64,000 nucleotides of DNA from Kaistella palustris DSM 21579 (GCF_000422265.1 NZ_AULL01000017.1:62001-126000), one strand, 5' to 3'. Positions 40,749-50,695 are shown, counted from the stretch's first letter. Made by a program: numbers and translations. Notes: a model not told the origin generated them from the letters alone.

Positions 40749-42887
40749 ATGAAAAGAATACTTTTACTGCTCACTTTCATGCTGAGCTTTGTACAATTAA
40801 GAGCCGACGAAGGTATGTGGCTTTTGACCATGATCAAAAGACTCAATGGAGTAGATATGCAGAAGGAAGGTCTTAAGCTTACTGCAGAAGAAATCTATTC
40901 TGTAAACCATTCCAGCCTGAAGGATGCGATCGTTCAGTTTGCCGGAGGTTGTACCGCCGAAATGGTGTCTAAAGAAGGTTTGCTTTTTACCAACCACCAC
41001 TGTGGATATGGTGCTATCGCAGCGCTTTCCACTCCCGCTAATGACCACTTGACCAATGGTTTCTGGGCCATGAAAAAAAGTGAAGAACTTCCCGCAGCAG
41101 GAGTTAATGTACGGTTTATGGTGAGAATGGATGATGTTTCAAAACGCATCAATGCCAAACTTAATAACAATATGTCAGCCGATGAAAGGAAAGCCATCAT
41201 CGATGCAGAATATAAAGCCATTCAGGCAGAAAATTCCGAAAACGGAAAATACACGGTAGTAGTTCGCGATTTCTTTAACGGGAATGAATTTTACTATTTT
41301 GTGTATCAGGATTTTAAAGATGTAAGATTGGTAGGAACGCCTCCTAACTCACTTGGTAAATTTGGTGGCGATACCGATAACTGGGAATGGCCAAGACATA
41401 CAGTTGATTTCTCAGTTTTCCGGGTATATGCCGATGCAAACGGTAATCCTGCGGAATATTCGCCAAGCAACGTACCGATGACGCCCAAACATTCACTGCC
41501 TATTTCTCTTAAAGGTTACAAACCCGGAGATTTTGCAATGATCGTAGGTTTCCCCGGAAGAACAAACAGATATCTGACTTCTTACGGTATCAGCCAAATG
41601 GTGAACAAAGATTATCCGGCATGGGTAGAATCATCTAAACTTGCGATGGATGTGATGAAAAAATATATGGACAAAGATCAGGCTACCAAACTTGACTATG
41701 CGTCCCAATATGCATCCGTGGCAAACTACTGGAAAAACCGACAGGGCACAATCGATGCCGTTGAAAAAAACAATACCATTGCTGAAAAGAAAGCTTTGGA
41801 AGATAAATTTATGACCTGGGCTTTACTGCCTGAAAACGTAGAAACTTACGGTGGCGTTCTGGAAGACCTTAAAGCCAATTATGCGCAGATTAGCAACAGA
41901 AATGTGGAGCGCAACTATTCTTCTCAACTCCAGAGAAATGCCAAATATATTACCATCAGTTACCAGCTTGGCTCGTTACTGAAAACTTATGCAGATCAGG
42001 ACGAAGCCGGCAAAGCCGCAATGAAACCAAAAGTGATCGCGGCAATTGATAAAGTGTACGATGGCATCAATACAAAATTGGAAGGTGAAATGCTTAACTC
42101 CATGGTTAATCTTTACCAACAGAGAGTTGCGAAAGATGTAGCCTCACCTACGTTGATGGCAGCGGATGCAAAAAATCTTTCCACGCTTGCTTTCTCTTCG
42201 GTTTTTGCTACCAAAGAATCTGCGATGAATTTTGTTAATAATCCCGACAGATTAAAGATTGATGCAGATCCAATGTTAAAACTTGCCGACGGTTATGTAA
42301 ATGATCAAAAGCTTGGTGCAGAGAAATTTGCGAAAGTTGATGAAGCATTTGCAAAAAACAACAGAATGTTTTTGGACGGACTTCGGAAATCACAGCCACA
42401 AACCGATTTCTATCCCGATGCTAACTCTACGATGAGATTAACTTACGGTCATGTCGCAACCTTACCGGAAAGAAGCGACCGAAAATATTTCGGCATCAGC
42501 GAAAAAGATAACTATTATACCGACGTAACCGGAATGGTGGCGAAGTATAAAAAAGGCGATGAAGAATTCGATCTTCCGCAAAGATTCCTGGATCTGGTGA
42601 AGAAAAAAGATTTCGGCCGTTATAAAGACAAAAAAGGATTCATGCCTGTCAACTTCCTTTCAGACAATGACATTACTGGAGGAAACTCCGGATCACCGGT
42701 GATGGATGGCAACGGAAACCTTATTGGTCTGGCCTTCGACGGAAACAGTGAAGCTTTAAGCGGCGATATCATCTTCGACAAAAAATGGCAGAAAACCATT
42801 AATGTAGATATCCGTATGGTTCTCTGGACCATCGAAAAATACGGTAATGCCGGTCACCTGATCAGTGAACTGACTCTGGTTAAATAA
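40749..42887 (+). CDS. S46-family dipeptidyl-peptidase (DPP7/DPP11 type)
   Basis: A 712-residue periplasmic serine exopeptidase releasing dipeptides from the N-terminus of oligopeptides. Residues 1-19 are a signal peptide. The chymotrypsin-like triad shows as His in FTNHHCGYGA (83-84), an Asp in the FGGDTDNWEWPRHTVDFSVF region and Ser in TGGNSGSPVMDG; the helical cap lies between. The residue set that tells DPP11 (Arg) from DPP7 (Gly) appears to be Gly in LAFDGNSEAL, which would favour DPP7 and hydrophobic P1 residues, but I aligned this by eye. It supports amino-acid use as carbon source. Followed by a strong terminator. Confidence 0.93.
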   Translation: MKRILLLLTFMLSFVQLRADEGMWLLTMIKRLNGVDMQKEGLKLTAEEIYSVNHSSLKDAIVQFAGGCTAEMVSKEGLLFTNHHCGYGAIAALSTPANDHLTNGFWAMKKSEELPAAGVNVRFMVRMDDVSKRINAKLNNNMSADERKAIIDAEYKAIQAENSENGKYTVVVRDFFNGNEFYYFVYQDFKDVRLVGTPPNSLGKFGGDTDNWEWPRHTVDFSVFRVYADANGNPAEYSPSNVPMTPKHSLPISLKGYKPGDFAMIVGFPGRTNRYLTSYGISQMVNKDYPAWVESSKLAMDVMKKYMDKDQATKLDYASQYASVANYWKNRQGTIDAVEKNNTIAEKKALEDKFMTWALLPENVETYGGVLEDLKANYAQISNRNVERNYSSQLQRNAKYITISYQLGSLLKTYADQDEAGKAAMKPKVIAAIDKVYDGINTKLEGEMLNSMVNLYQQRVAKDVASPTLMAADAKNLSTLAFSSVFATKESAMNFVNNPDRLKIDADPMLKLADGYVNDQKLGAEKFAKVDEAFAKNNRMFLDGLRKSQPQTDFYPDANSTMRLTYGHVATLPERSDRKYFGISEKDNYYTDVTGMVAKYKKGDEEFDLPQRFLDLVKKKDFGRYKDKKGFMPVNFLSDNDITGGNSGSPVMDGNGNLIGLAFDGNSEALSGDIIFDKKWQKTINVDIRMVLWTIEKYGNAGHLISELTLVK

Positions 42888-42905
42888 GACTTTTAATTTA
42901 TATTT

Positions 42906-42936
42906 AAAGGCCGCTGAAATTTTCAGCGGCCTTTTT
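42906..42936 (+). terminator. Terminator after the S46 peptidase gene
   Basis: AAAGGCCGCTGAA pairs with TTCAGCGGCCTTT across a 3-base loop, then a T-run. Confidence 0.92.
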
Positions 42937-43020
42937 GTTTTAATGAGTTCAGCTTTTCAGAAGAGATTTAGCTGACTGGAGAATTTTTTATTTTCTTATT
43001 AATGGAAATCATTTTCTCGG

Positions 43021-43053
43021 AAAAAATAAAAGCGAAGAAAAATTCTCCGCTTT
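43021..43053 (-). terminator. Terminator after msrA
   Basis: On the minus strand AAAGCGGAGAA pairs with TTCTTCGCTTT (one mismatch) and is followed by TATTTTTT. It converges with the S46 terminator, leaving about 85 bases without other visible signals. Confidence 0.75.
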
Positions 43054-43057
43054 ATAT

Positions 43058-43711
43058 TTAGTTTTCGCTTTCTGCTTTCAGCATGTTGAGCGCTCCGAAA
43101 TGCTTTTTAAATTTCGCGATCTTCGGTCCTACAACAGCGCTGCAGTAAGGTTGTGTAGGGTTCGCTTCATAATATCCCTGGTGATACTGTTCCGCCGGCC
43201 AGAATTTATCGAGTTTGGTAATTTCCGTTACGTACTTTCCACTGTATTTCCCCGAAGCTTCAGATTTTTTCATCGCAGCTTCCGCGTTGTGCTTTTCGGT
43301 TTCGTCATTATAAAAAATCACCGAGCGGTATTGTGTCCCAATATCGTTACCCTGCCTGTTGAGTGTAGTAGGATCGTGCAGAAAGAAAAATACGTCCATC
43401 AGCTGATCATAAGATATAATTTTGGGATCGTAGGTTAACTGTACAACCTCGGCATGTCCTGTTTCACCTGTGCATACTTCTTCATAAGTAGGGTTTTTGG
43501 TATGGCCGCCGGCATATCCTGAAGTTGTGGATTCTACACCTTTCAGAAGATCAAGTACGCTGTCAACGCACCAAAAACAACCGCCGCCGAAGGTGATCGT
43601 TTCTAAATTTTGTTTGTCCATTTTTTGAATTTTTGTAGCCGCTTTTTTTGTTTCCTGCCCGTTGCAGGCGAATAAAAACGCGCTAAGTATAATTGTTAAG
43701 ATATTTTTCAT
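43058..43711 (-). CDS. msrA: Peptide-methionine (S)-S-oxide reductase MsrA, exported lipoprotein
   Basis: A 217-residue MsrA that repairs oxidised methionine. The catalytic motif GCFWC is at residues 44-48, with GHAEVVQLTYDP, FFLHDPTTLNRQGNDIGTQYRS and EQYHQGYY all present. The start MKNILTIILSAFLFAC is a signal peptide with lipobox (Cys16), so the enzyme is predicted to sit in the periplasm on a lipid anchor, unlike the cytoplasmic E. coli MsrA. No msrB neighbour. The terminator follows directly. Confidence 0.95.
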   Translation of the reverse strand: MKNILTIILSAFLFACNGQETKKAATKIQKMDKQNLETITFGGGCFWCVDSVLDLLKGVESTTSGYAGGHTKNPTYEEVCTGETGHAEVVQLTYDPKIISYDQLMDVFFFLHDPTTLNRQGNDIGTQYRSVIFYNDETEKHNAEAAMKKSEASGKYSGKYVTEITKLDKFWPAEQYHQGYYEANPTQPYCSAVVGPKIAKFKKHFGALNMLKAESEN

Positions 43712-43785
43712 CTGACTAAAACTAAAAATTATTTAAAATCATATACGACAAAACAGGCTTTTTAGTTTTACTTGAATGCTTTACT

Positions 43786-44754
43786 TTAATGTTCCCAGAC
43801 CAGCGCGCTGGCGCCCAGAATTGCCGCATCTGCTTCATCGAGTTCACTGAAAACAAGTTTCACCTTGTTGCGGAAGATAGGCAGCAGATTCCGTTCCATA
43901 TGAAGTTTGGTAGGCTTTAAAATAAAATCCCCGGCTTTGATCACTCCGCCAAAAAGCAGAATAGCCTGTGGTGACGAGAACATTACGAAATTTGCAAAAG
44001 CCTCACCAAGTTTCTGACCGGTGTACCGGAAAACTTCTATCGAGATAGGATCGCCCTTCTTTGCGCATTCGTAAACAACTTTTGAATTTACCGCTTCTTC
44101 GGGGTAGTCGTTCAGCATGGAATCCGGAAACTCCACGCGCATTTTCTTGGCGGTAATGGCAATTCCTGTTGCTGATGCGTACGCTTCCAGAGAGCCTTCT
44201 GAGCCTGTGCTCCAGTGTTTTCTGCCACCGGGTTTCACAATTGTATGTCCCAGTTCGCCCGCAAAACCATCATGGCCGTAGATCAGCTGTCCATTGGCAA
44301 TAATTCCGCTACCGACACCTGTTCCCAGCGTGATCATGATGAAATCCTTCATACCGCGCGCTGCGCCAAACATCATTTCGCCCAGAGCGGCTGCATTTGC
44401 ATCGTTGGTCATTTTGCAGGGAACTTCAAACTTTTTGGTCATCATTTCAGCAAAAGGAACTACACCTTTCCAATGGAGATTAGGCGCCTGCTCTATGGTG
44501 CCGCGGTAATAATTAGCATTGGGAGCGCCAATCCCGATGCCGTCGAAATGTCTGTGGCCGCAATGCTTGAGGATCAGAGGCATGACTTTGTTGTAAAGCG
44601 CCTCGATAAAATCTTCCACTTTTGGATATTCATCTGTTTTAAGGTTTCCTTTTTCCAGAATTTCGCCGCGGTGATTTACCAGGCCATACTTGGTGTTTGT
44701 TCCGCCAATATCCACACCCAGCGCAACCTGTTTAGACAAATCTATTAATGACAT
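43786..44754 (-). CDS. ROK-family sugar kinase (glucokinase-like)
   Basis: A 322-residue ROK protein, probably phosphorylating glucose or an amino sugar with ATP in the cytoplasm. The phosphate loop is VALGVDIGGTNTKYGLV; IGIGAPNANYY and DANAAALGEMMFGAA carry the sugar-binding Asn/Asp; ITLGTGVGSGIIANG and GELGHTIVKPGG follow. The zinc motif of most ROK proteins (CxCGxxGCxE) is absent: the site reads HWSTGSEGSLEAYAS, with no cysteine. There is no DNA-binding domain, so it is a kinase rather than a repressor. Monocistronic by its neighbours. Confidence 0.88.
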   Translation of the reverse strand: MSLIDLSKQVALGVDIGGTNTKYGLVNHRGEILEKGNLKTDEYPKVEDFIEALYNKVMPLILKHCGHRHFDGIGIGAPNANYYRGTIEQAPNLHWKGVVPFAEMMTKKFEVPCKMTNDANAAALGEMMFGAARGMKDFIMITLGTGVGSGIIANGQLIYGHDGFAGELGHTIVKPGGRKHWSTGSEGSLEAYASATGIAITAKKMRVEFPDSMLNDYPEEAVNSKVVYECAKKGDPISIEVFRYTGQKLGEAFANFVMFSSPQAILLFGGVIKAGDFILKPTKLHMERNLLPIFRNKVKLVFSELDEADAAILGASALVWEH

Positions 44755-44802
44755 TAAATTTTGAATTTAGTCTTTAAAAATACAAAAATTAGGGATGCAT
44801 AA

Positions 44803-44836
44803 AGAAAAAAACTTCCTCATACATGATGAAGAAGTT
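44803..44836 (-). terminator. Terminator downstream of secA
   Basis: On the minus strand AACTTCTTCAT pairs with ATGAGGAAGTT (one mismatch) and is followed by a T-run. A second hairpin without a T-run, 44850-44886 (CGTCAAAG with CTTTGACG), lies between it and the secA stop. Confidence 0.8.
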
Positions 44837-44900
44837 CTGTACAAAACGTCGTCAAAGCAAAGGTTTTACGCCTTAAAACTTTGACGGGCTGAGTTTTATC

Positions 44901-47900
44901 TTATGCAGGAATCTCTCCTTTATATAAGAATGAGACTATATCTTTATTGATCTTTTCTACAAGTTCGCTGAACAGGTAAAAAGATTCCTGTTTGTAGATT
45001 ACAAGCGGATCTTTCTGCTCGTAAACAGCGCCCTGGGACGAACGTCGGAGATCATCCATCTCTCTTAAGTGCAGTTTCCAGTTCTCATCGATGATGGCCA
45101 GTGAAATATTCTTTTCGAAATCGGTAACAAGAGAGTCACATTTTGTTTCGTAAGCTTCTTTAAGGTCGGTCACAATGGTCATCGTCTTCGTACCGTCGGT
45201 AAAAGGAACCTGAATCATTTTAAACATCGTGCCCTGCGTGTTGTACACATTCTCGATGATGGGGAATGATTTTTCTTTCAGCAGATTCAGTTTCATCTGG
45301 TAATCTTCAGACGCGGCGTTGTAAAGGATTTTGGCAAGCTCGGGAACAGGTTTTGTCTTGAAATCGTTTTCAGAAACCGGAGCTTCCATTGTGAAAAACT
45401 TGATGATCTCGTATTCAAATTCTTTGTAATCGCCTTCGAGTTTACCTTTGGTAACGATAGACTGCGCTACATCAAAGATCATGTTTGAAATATCATACTT
45501 CAGGTGATCGCCGAAGAGGGCGTTCTTTCTTCTTTTGTAGATCACGTCGCGCTGCTTGTTCATAACATCATCATATTCCAGAAGTCGCTTACGGATACCG
45601 AAGTTGTTTTCCTCTACTTTTTTCTGAGCTCTTTCAATGGATTTGGAGATCATGCCGTGCTGAATCACTTCACCTTCTTTGTGACCCATTTTATCCATCA
45701 TTTTCGCAATTCTTTCAGAACCGAAAAGACGCATTAAATTATCTTCGAGCGAAACGTAGAACTGGGAACTTCCCGGGTCGCCCTGTCTTCCGGCACGGCC
45801 CCTAAGCTGTCTGTCTACACGTCTTGAATCGTGTCTTTCTGTACCAATGATCGCCAAACCGCCATTTTTCTTCACTTCGCCCTGCAGCTTGATGTCGGTA
45901 CCTCTACCAGCCATGTTGGTCGCGATTGTTACCACGCCGGGTCCGCCCGCCATAGCCACGATTTCGGCCTCACGTGCGTGAAGTTTTGCATTAAGGACGT
46001 TATGCTGGATCTTTCGCAGCTGAAGCGCTCTGGAAAGTAACTGTGAAATCTCCACCGAAGTGGTGCCCACCAATACAGGTCTTCCTGCGGCGGTAAGTTT
46101 TTCGATCTCTTCGATTACAGCGTTATACTTTTCGCGGTTGGTTTTATATACCAGGTCCTGCTTGTCATCTCTGATGATTGGTCGGTTTGTGGGAATAACC
46201 ACAACATCGAGTTTGTAAATTTCCCAAAGTTCACCGGCTTCCGTTTCCGCTGTACCTGTCATACCCGCAAGTTTGTTGTACATACGAAAGTAGTTCTGCA
46301 GGGTGATGGTTGCAAAGGTTTGTGTTGCTGCCTCGATCTTTACATTTTCTTTGGCTTCAATGGCCTGGTGAAGTCCGTCGGAATAGCGTCGGCCTTCCAT
46401 AATACGGCCGGTTTGTTCGTCAACGATCTTTACTTCGCCGTCGATCACTACGTATTCGTCATCTTTTTCAAAAAGGGTGTAAGCCTTTAACAATTGACTT
46501 AACGTGTGAATTCTTTCGGATTTTACGGCAAAGTCGCTGAAAAGTTTTTCTTTCGCTTCGAATTCTTCTTCTTTGCTTAAGTTTTGGGCTTCCAGCTCCG
46601 CGATCTCGGTACCGATGTCATTAAGGACGAAGAAATCTTTGTCCTCGTTTCCGGCAGACATATATTCTACACCTTTATCCGTAAGATCGATCTGGTTGTT
46701 TTTTTCATCGATAACAAAATAAAGATCCTTATCTACAATAGGCATATCTTTATTGTTATCAGCCATGTACTGACCTTCCGTTTTCTGAAGCAGCGCTTTA
46801 TTTCCGCTTTCGGAAAGGAATTTAATCAAAGGTCTTGATTTCGGTAAGCCTCGGTACGCCTGGAGCAGTTTGAAACCACCTTCTTTGGTGTTGCCGTTGG
46901 CAATCAGTTTTTTAGCTTCGTTGAAAAGAGCGGTAACGGTTTTTTTCTGAATTTCTACAATGCGGTCGATAGACGGCTTCAGCACATCAAATTCCTGTCT
47001 GTCACCCTGCGGAACGGGACCTGAAATAATCAGCGGTGTTCTGGCATCATCTACCAAAACAGAATCCACCTCATCTACAATGGCAAAATTGAGTTCACCC
47101 TGAACAAGTTCTGAAGGTGAAGTCACCATATTATCGCGCAGATAATCGAAACCGAATTCATTATTGGTTCCGTAAGTAATGCTGGATTGGTACGCTTTTC
47201 TACGTGCATCTGAATTTGGCTGATGCAGATCGATACAGTCAATAGTTAAACCGTGAAATTCATAAATCGGACCCATCCAGGCGGAGTCACGTTTTGCAAG
47301 ATAATCATTTACGGTAACCACGTGAACGCCTCTGCCGGGAAGTGCGTTCAGATAAATCGGCAAGGTTCCCACCAGGGTTTTACCTTCACCGGTCGCCATC
47401 TCGGCGATTTTTCCGCTGTGCAGCACCACACCGCCGATGAACTGTACGTCGTAATGTACCATATCCCATTTTACGGGAGTTCCGGCCGCATCCCACTCAT
47501 TTTTATAAATAGCGGTGTCGCCCTGAATCTCAACGAAATCTTTAGTTGCTGCCAGTTCGCGGTCCAGGTCTGTAGCCGTAACGGTGATCTGACCGTTTTG
47601 TGCAAGTCTGCGGGAGGTTTCTTTAATAAGAGAAAAAGCTTCAGGAAGAATTTCATTGAGCACTTTTTCTTCGATCTGATAAGAATCTTTTTTAAGCTGT
47701 TCTATTTTTGCAAAAAGCGCTTCCTTCTCGTCGATGTTTGCGGCAGATTTTACCTGCTCCTGCGTCTGCTCGATCTGCGCGCTGATTTCTGCGGTGGCAG
47801 CTTTTATTTTCTCTTTAAATTCTGCGGTTTTATTTCGTAAGCCATCATCAGTAAGTTCCTGAATCTGGGGCTCAACGGCTTTAATTTTGGTGACTACTTT

Positions 47901-47972
47901 TTTTACTTCCTTTAGGTCGCTTAAATTTTTATCACCCAGGAAACCTTTAAGAACTTTATCTATAAAACCCAT
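44901..47972 (-). CDS. secA: Preprotein translocase ATPase SecA
   Basis: A 1023-residue motor of the Sec pathway, driving unfolded preproteins through SecYEG. Walker A lies in [16 protein letters not shown], the DEAD-like box in [22 protein letters not shown], and the second helicase domain includes [12 protein letters not shown] and [14 protein letters not shown]. It is longer than E. coli SecA (901), with inserts before and after the Walker region, as in other Bacteroidota. The protein ends at FLYKGEIPA after the helical scaffold: the usual C-terminal linker with the CxCxSGx8C[HC] zinc site is missing, and no frameshifted copy lies downstream. Start at ATG 47972 ([16 protein letters not shown]). 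Confidence 0.96.
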   Translation of the reverse strand: MGFIDKVLKGFLGDKNLSDLKEVKKVVTKIKAVEPQIQELTDDGLRNKTAEFKEKIKAATAEISAQIEQTQEQVKSAANIDEKEALFAKIEQLKKDSYQIEEKVLNEILPEAFSLIKETSRRLAQNGQITVTATDLDRELAATKDFVEIQGDTAIYKNEWDAAGTPVKWDMVHYDVQFIGGVVLHSGKIAEMATGEGKTLVGTLPIYLNALPGRGVHVVTVNDYLAKRDSAWMGPIYEFHGLTIDCIDLHQPNSDARRKAYQSSITYGTNNEFGFDYLRDNMVTSPSELVQGELNFAIVDEVDSVLVDDARTPLIISGPVPQGDRQEFDVLKPSIDRIVEIQKKTVTALFNEAKKLIANGNTKEGGFKLLQAYRGLPKSRPLIKFLSESGNKALLQKTEGQYMADNNKDMPIVDKDLYFVIDEKNNQIDLTDKGVEYMSAGNEDKDFFVLNDIGTEIAELEAQNLSKEEEFEAKEKLFSDFAVKSERIHTLSQLLKAYTLFEKDDEYVVIDGEVKIVDEQTGRIMEGRRYSDGLHQAIEAKENVKIEAATQTFATITLQNYFRMYNKLAGMTGTAETEAGELWEIYKLDVVVIPTNRPIIRDDKQDLVYKTNREKYNAVIEEIEKLTAAGRPVLVGTTSVEISQLLSRALQLRKIQHNVLNAKLHAREAEIVAMAGGPGVVTIATNMAGRGTDIKLQGEVKKNGGLAIIGTERHDSRRVDRQLRGRAGRQGDPGSSQFYVSLEDNLMRLFGSERIAKMMDKMGHKEGEVIQHGMISKSIERAQKKVEENNFGIRKRLLEYDDVMNKQRDVIYKRRKNALFGDHLKYDISNMIFDVAQSIVTKGKLEGDYKEFEYEIIKFFTMEAPVSENDFKTKPVPELAKILYNAASEDYQMKLNLLKEKSFPIIENVYNTQGTMFKMIQVPFTDGTKTMTIVTDLKEAYETKCDSLVTDFEKNISLAIIDENWKLHLREMDDLRRSSQGAVYEQKDPLVIYKQESFYLFSELVEKINKDIVSFLYKGEIPA

Positions 47973-48050
47973 ATTATTTGCTTTCGGCCTTTTACGCAAC
48001 GCGTACAGCCATTTTAAAAATTTTTAATTTTTAGAATTTTTCTAAAATAT

Positions 48051-48077
48051 AAAAACCGTTCTTCTCAGAAGAAGCGG
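48051..48077 (-). terminator. Terminator after the DUF2795 gene
   Basis: TTCTTC and GAAGAA pair around TCA, extended by CCG/CGG with a bulge; on the minus strand a T-run follows. Confidence 0.65.
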
Positions 48078-48083
48078 CTGTTT

Positions 48084-48305
48084 TTAGTATTCGTCTTCAT
48101 TCCACAGAAAATCATCATCTGTAGGATAATCGCTCCAGACTTCTTCAATGGATTCGTAAATCTCGCCCTCATCTTCAATTGCCTGAAGATTTTCTACAAC
48201 CTCCATGGGAGCGCCTGTACGAATGGCGTAATCGATAAGTTCTGCCTTTGTCATCGGCCACGGTGCATCACTAAGGTACGAGGCCAATTCTAATGTCCAA
48301 TACAT
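48084..48305 (-). CDS. DUF2795 domain protein
   Basis: A 73-residue acidic protein of the DUF2795 type common in Flavobacteriia: MYWTLELASYLSDAPWPMTK, then ELIDYAIRTGAPMEVVENL, then a strongly acidic end (WSDYPTDDDFLWNEDEY). The family is small, soluble and of unknown function. ATG 48305 is chosen because a -7 box lies 15 bases before it; the upstream extension crosses the box. Monocistronic, with its own terminator. Confidence 0.85.
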   Translation of the reverse strand: MYWTLELASYLSDAPWPMTKAELIDYAIRTGAPMEVVENLQAIEDEGEIYESIEEVWSDYPTDDDFLWNEDEY

Positions 48306-48320
48306 ATAATTAAATTTTTG

Positions 48321-48328
48321 CAAAAGTA
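48321..48328 (-). promoter_or_regulatory. Promoter -7 box before the DUF2795 gene
   Basis: On the minus strand TACTTTTG fits TAnnTTTG, 15 bases before the start codon. Confidence 0.55.
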
Positions 48329-48401
48329 TAAAAATACGCGACATAAAAAAGGTTTTTGTCGCTGATTTTCAATAAACTTTGATTTTTTGTGAGTAAATTT
48401 T

Positions 48402-49430
48402 TCAGGAACCTTTTTTCAAAAACCATTCCACAAACTTTTTTATGCCAGTTTTGAAATGGGTGGCCGGTAAATAGCCTAAAAGCGTGCGTGCCTTGGTAAT
48501 ATCGGCAGCGGTTTTCTGCACATCGCCGGGCTGCATTGGCAGCATTTTCTTATGTGCTTTCTTTTCCAGCGTTTCCTCTATTACTGCCACCATTTCCTCC
48601 AGTGTCACCACTTCATCACCGCCGAGGTTGATGATCTCATATATATTTTCATGGGTCTCGACCAGATGGAGCGCTTTTACAATACCTTCAATGATATCAT
48701 CGATGAAAGTGTAGTCGCGTGCAGTGGAACCGTCGCCGTAGAAAGGCAGCGGTGTATTTTCGGTAATGTTCTGTGTGAATTTGTGGATCGCCAGGTCAGG
48801 TCGCTGCCGCGGACCGAAAACGGTAAAAAACCGCAGATGCACCATACTGATTTTGTAAAGGTGGTGGTACACGTGACCAAGTATTTCTGTACATTTCTTG
48901 GTGGCTGCGTAAGGTGAGATCGGCTGGTCGACACTGTCATCCTCAGAAAAGGATATTTTGTCGCTGTTGCCGTAAACGCTTGAACTGGAGGCATTAAGGA
49001 ACTTCAATATTCCGTGTTCCCTGGCAAGCTCCCAAAGATTCATTGTACCTTTAATGTTTACTGCTTCATAATCGAGTGGTCTTTCAATAGAAGGCCGCAC
49101 GCCGGCCAGGGCAGCCAAGTGAATAATGACATCAATCCTGTGTTTAGCGAAGATCTTTTCAAGGCCATTTTTGTCCCTTATATCCTGATAATAAAGCTGA
49201 TAATCTTTCGAAGAAGTTTCAAAAATAAGTTTTTGGATGTCATGTTCCTTTTCCCGGAACGAGAATTCGGTCGGTAATTTTACCGATTCCAGTGTATTGC
49301 GTACTTTGATTTTATAATCATAAAAATCATCGAAATTGTCAATATTTATGACAGAATGTCCGCTGCTGAGCAGGCGTTCGACCAAATGGGATCCTATAAA
49401 TCCGCTTCCGCCGGTAATGAGGTAATTCAT
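48402..49430 (-). CDS. NAD-dependent sugar-nucleotide epimerase (UDP-glucuronate 4-epimerase-like)
   Basis: A 342-residue extended short-chain dehydrogenase. The NAD loop is ITGGSGFIGSHLVERL; NIDNFDDFYD, HLAALAGVRPSIERP, the catalytic SPYAATKKCTEIL (YxxxK) and FFTVFGPRQRPDLAI match UDP-glucuronate 4-epimerases of the CapI type. Probably makes UDP-galacturonate or a related sugar for surface polysaccharide. Other surface-glycan genes lie at the start of the window, not adjacent. A specific substrate cannot be proven. Confidence 0.85.
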   Translation of the reverse strand: MNYLITGGSGFIGSHLVERLLSSGHSVINIDNFDDFYDYKIKVRNTLESVKLPTEFSFREKEHDIQKLIFETSSKDYQLYYQDIRDKNGLEKIFAKHRIDVIIHLAALAGVRPSIERPLDYEAVNIKGTMNLWELAREHGILKFLNASSSSVYGNSDKISFSEDDSVDQPISPYAATKKCTEILGHVYHHLYKISMVHLRFFTVFGPRQRPDLAIHKFTQNITENTPLPFYGDGSTARDYTFIDDIIEGIVKALHLVETHENIYEIINLGGDEVVTLEEMVAVIEETLEKKAHKKMLPMQPGDVQKTAADITKARTLLGYLPATHFKTGIKKFVEWFLKKGS

Positions 49431-49495
49431 TTTATCAGGTAAAAAATAATTGCGCTGTAATTATTTTGTAAATTGCAGATACAAAGCAGAAAGTT

Positions 49496-49771
49496 ATGAA
49501 AAAAATGTGGATAAATCCGGTAGTGCTGGCCTCGGTATTTTTATGCCTCGTCAGTTGCACAAAAAAAGAAAATGAAAAGGTGGAACCTGTTTCTACAGTG
49601 GCGAACGTCTCCCCGCACGACTCACTGTTAGCAACGGATTCTATGAGACTCAGCGATGATTCCGCAACAGTGAAAACTGCAGTTGGTGTGCAGGATGAAG
49701 AACAGAACGCCTTGCAAAACGAAAAAACTGCCGCCGAGAAACTGAAGGAAGATGAACGGAAAGTACAATAA
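49496..49771 (+). CDS. Small putative lipoprotein
   Basis: A 91-residue exported protein beginning MKKMWINPVVLASVFLCLVSC with a lipobox (Cys21). The mature part is polar and rich in Ser, Thr, Asp and Glu, with a Lys/Glu-rich end (EKTAAEKLKEDERKVQ). No family is recognised. It is similar in layout to the lipoprotein at 17233-17616. A terminator follows. Confidence 0.6.
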   Translation: MKKMWINPVVLASVFLCLVSCTKKENEKVEPVSTVANVSPHDSLLATDSMRLSDDSATVKTAVGVQDEEQNALQNEKTAAEKLKEDERKVQ

Positions 49772-49788
49772 CTTCTCTAAAATCTGAC

Positions 49789-49816
49789 AACATCCTGGCA
49801 AAGGGATGTTTTTTTA
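49789..49816 (+). terminator. Terminator after the small lipoprotein gene
   Basis: AACATCC pairs with GGATGTT across an 8-base loop, followed by a T-run that merges into the next gene's -7 box. Confidence 0.8.
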
Positions 49817-49822
49817 TATTTG
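49815..49822 (+). promoter_or_regulatory. Promoter -7 box before the DUF2797 gene
   Basis: TATATTTG fits TAnnTTTG, 18 bases before the ATG at 49841. It abuts the terminator T-run of the preceding gene. Confidence 0.55.
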
Positions 49823-49840
49823 ACTCTAAATAAAACTCCA

Positions 49841-50632
49841 ATGAAATTTTGTGGACAACTGTTAAAAATGACCACGCAGAATGCGAAACCTATTCAGTAT
49901 TACCTAAACCTGTCGCATGACCTTATTAATATGAATCAGCTTTTCGGTAAAAAACTGAAGTGGAAACATGTTGGTTTTGACTGTGTTGCCTGTGGCGGCG
50001 ATGAAAGGATCTTCCGCATGGGATTTTGTAAAAGATGTTTTTACGAGAGTCCCTATGCCAGCGATACCATTATCCGCCCGGAACTTTCTACCGCGCATCT
50101 GGACATTGGTGACCGCGATCTGGAAGTTGAAAAAGCAATGCAGCTCCACCCACATATCGTGTACCTGGCTTATACCGGAGACGTGAAAGTGGGGGTTACT
50201 CGCCGGTCGCAGATCCCTACACGCTGGATTGATCAGGGTGCCACCTTTGCCCTGCCCATTGCAGAAACCGATAATCGCTACGAGGCCGGCATGATCGAGG
50301 TTGCTATGAAAGAGCACCTAGCCGACAAAACCAACTGGCGCAAAATGCTGGAGGATGATTATGAAGATGATCTGGATCTGGCAGATTTCCGCGAAAAAGT
50401 GAAGGAATATTTTCCGGATAATTTTAAAAATTTCTATTCGCACGCCCATGAAATGATGCGCCTTGACTTTCCGTATGAAGCGCCGGAGAAAATTACGTCG
50501 GTTTCACTGGATAAGAATCCTGAGTTTGAAGGGGTATTGCGCGGAATCAAAGGTCAGTATCTTTCTTTTGACGGCGGCACTTTTCTCAACGTGCGGGCGC
50601 ACGAGGGTTATGTGGTAGAACTGGAAATCTGA
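49841..50632 (+). CDS. DUF2797 domain protein
   Basis: A 263-residue protein of the DUF2797 family. It contains four cysteines in FDCVACGGDERIFRMGFCKRCFY (a zinc-ribbon-like CX2C...CX2C arrangement, residues about 47-66), followed by VYLAYTGDVKVGVTRRSQIPT and RWIDQGATFALPIAETDNRY, the family core, similar in outline to GIY-YIG nuclease folds. Function is not established. ATG 49841 is chosen; a TTG seven codons upstream lies in the promoter box. Confidence 0.82.
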   Translation: MKFCGQLLKMTTQNAKPIQYYLNLSHDLINMNQLFGKKLKWKHVGFDCVACGGDERIFRMGFCKRCFYESPYASDTIIRPELSTAHLDIGDRDLEVEKAMQLHPHIVYLAYTGDVKVGVTRRSQIPTRWIDQGATFALPIAETDNRYEAGMIEVAMKEHLADKTNWRKMLEDDYEDDLDLADFREKVKEYFPDNFKNFYSHAHEMMRLDFPYEAPEKITSVSLDKNPEFEGVLRGIKGQYLSFDGGTFLNVRAHEGYVVELEI

Positions 50633-50695
50633 GATTTTTAGTTTGCGGGAAAAGCCTGCTGACAATATGGTGCATAAATTGTAACTCCCCATTCC

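Noticed and set aside
44837-44900. Frameshifted zinc-binding end of secA downstream of the stop
   Set aside because: Forward translation of the bases after the stop gives no CxC or CH motif in the frames I read, so the tail is absent, not displaced.
47253-47840. 195-codon plus-strand frame inside secA
   Set aside because: It is antisense to a strongly conserved part of secA and its Cys/Phe-rich reading is what reversed SecA codons give.
48345-48416. Ten-base perfect inverted repeat AAAAAAGGTT / AACCTTTTTT around the epimerase stop
   Set aside because: The loop is over 50 bases and the right arm is in Lys codons at the gene end; likely chance in A/T runs.
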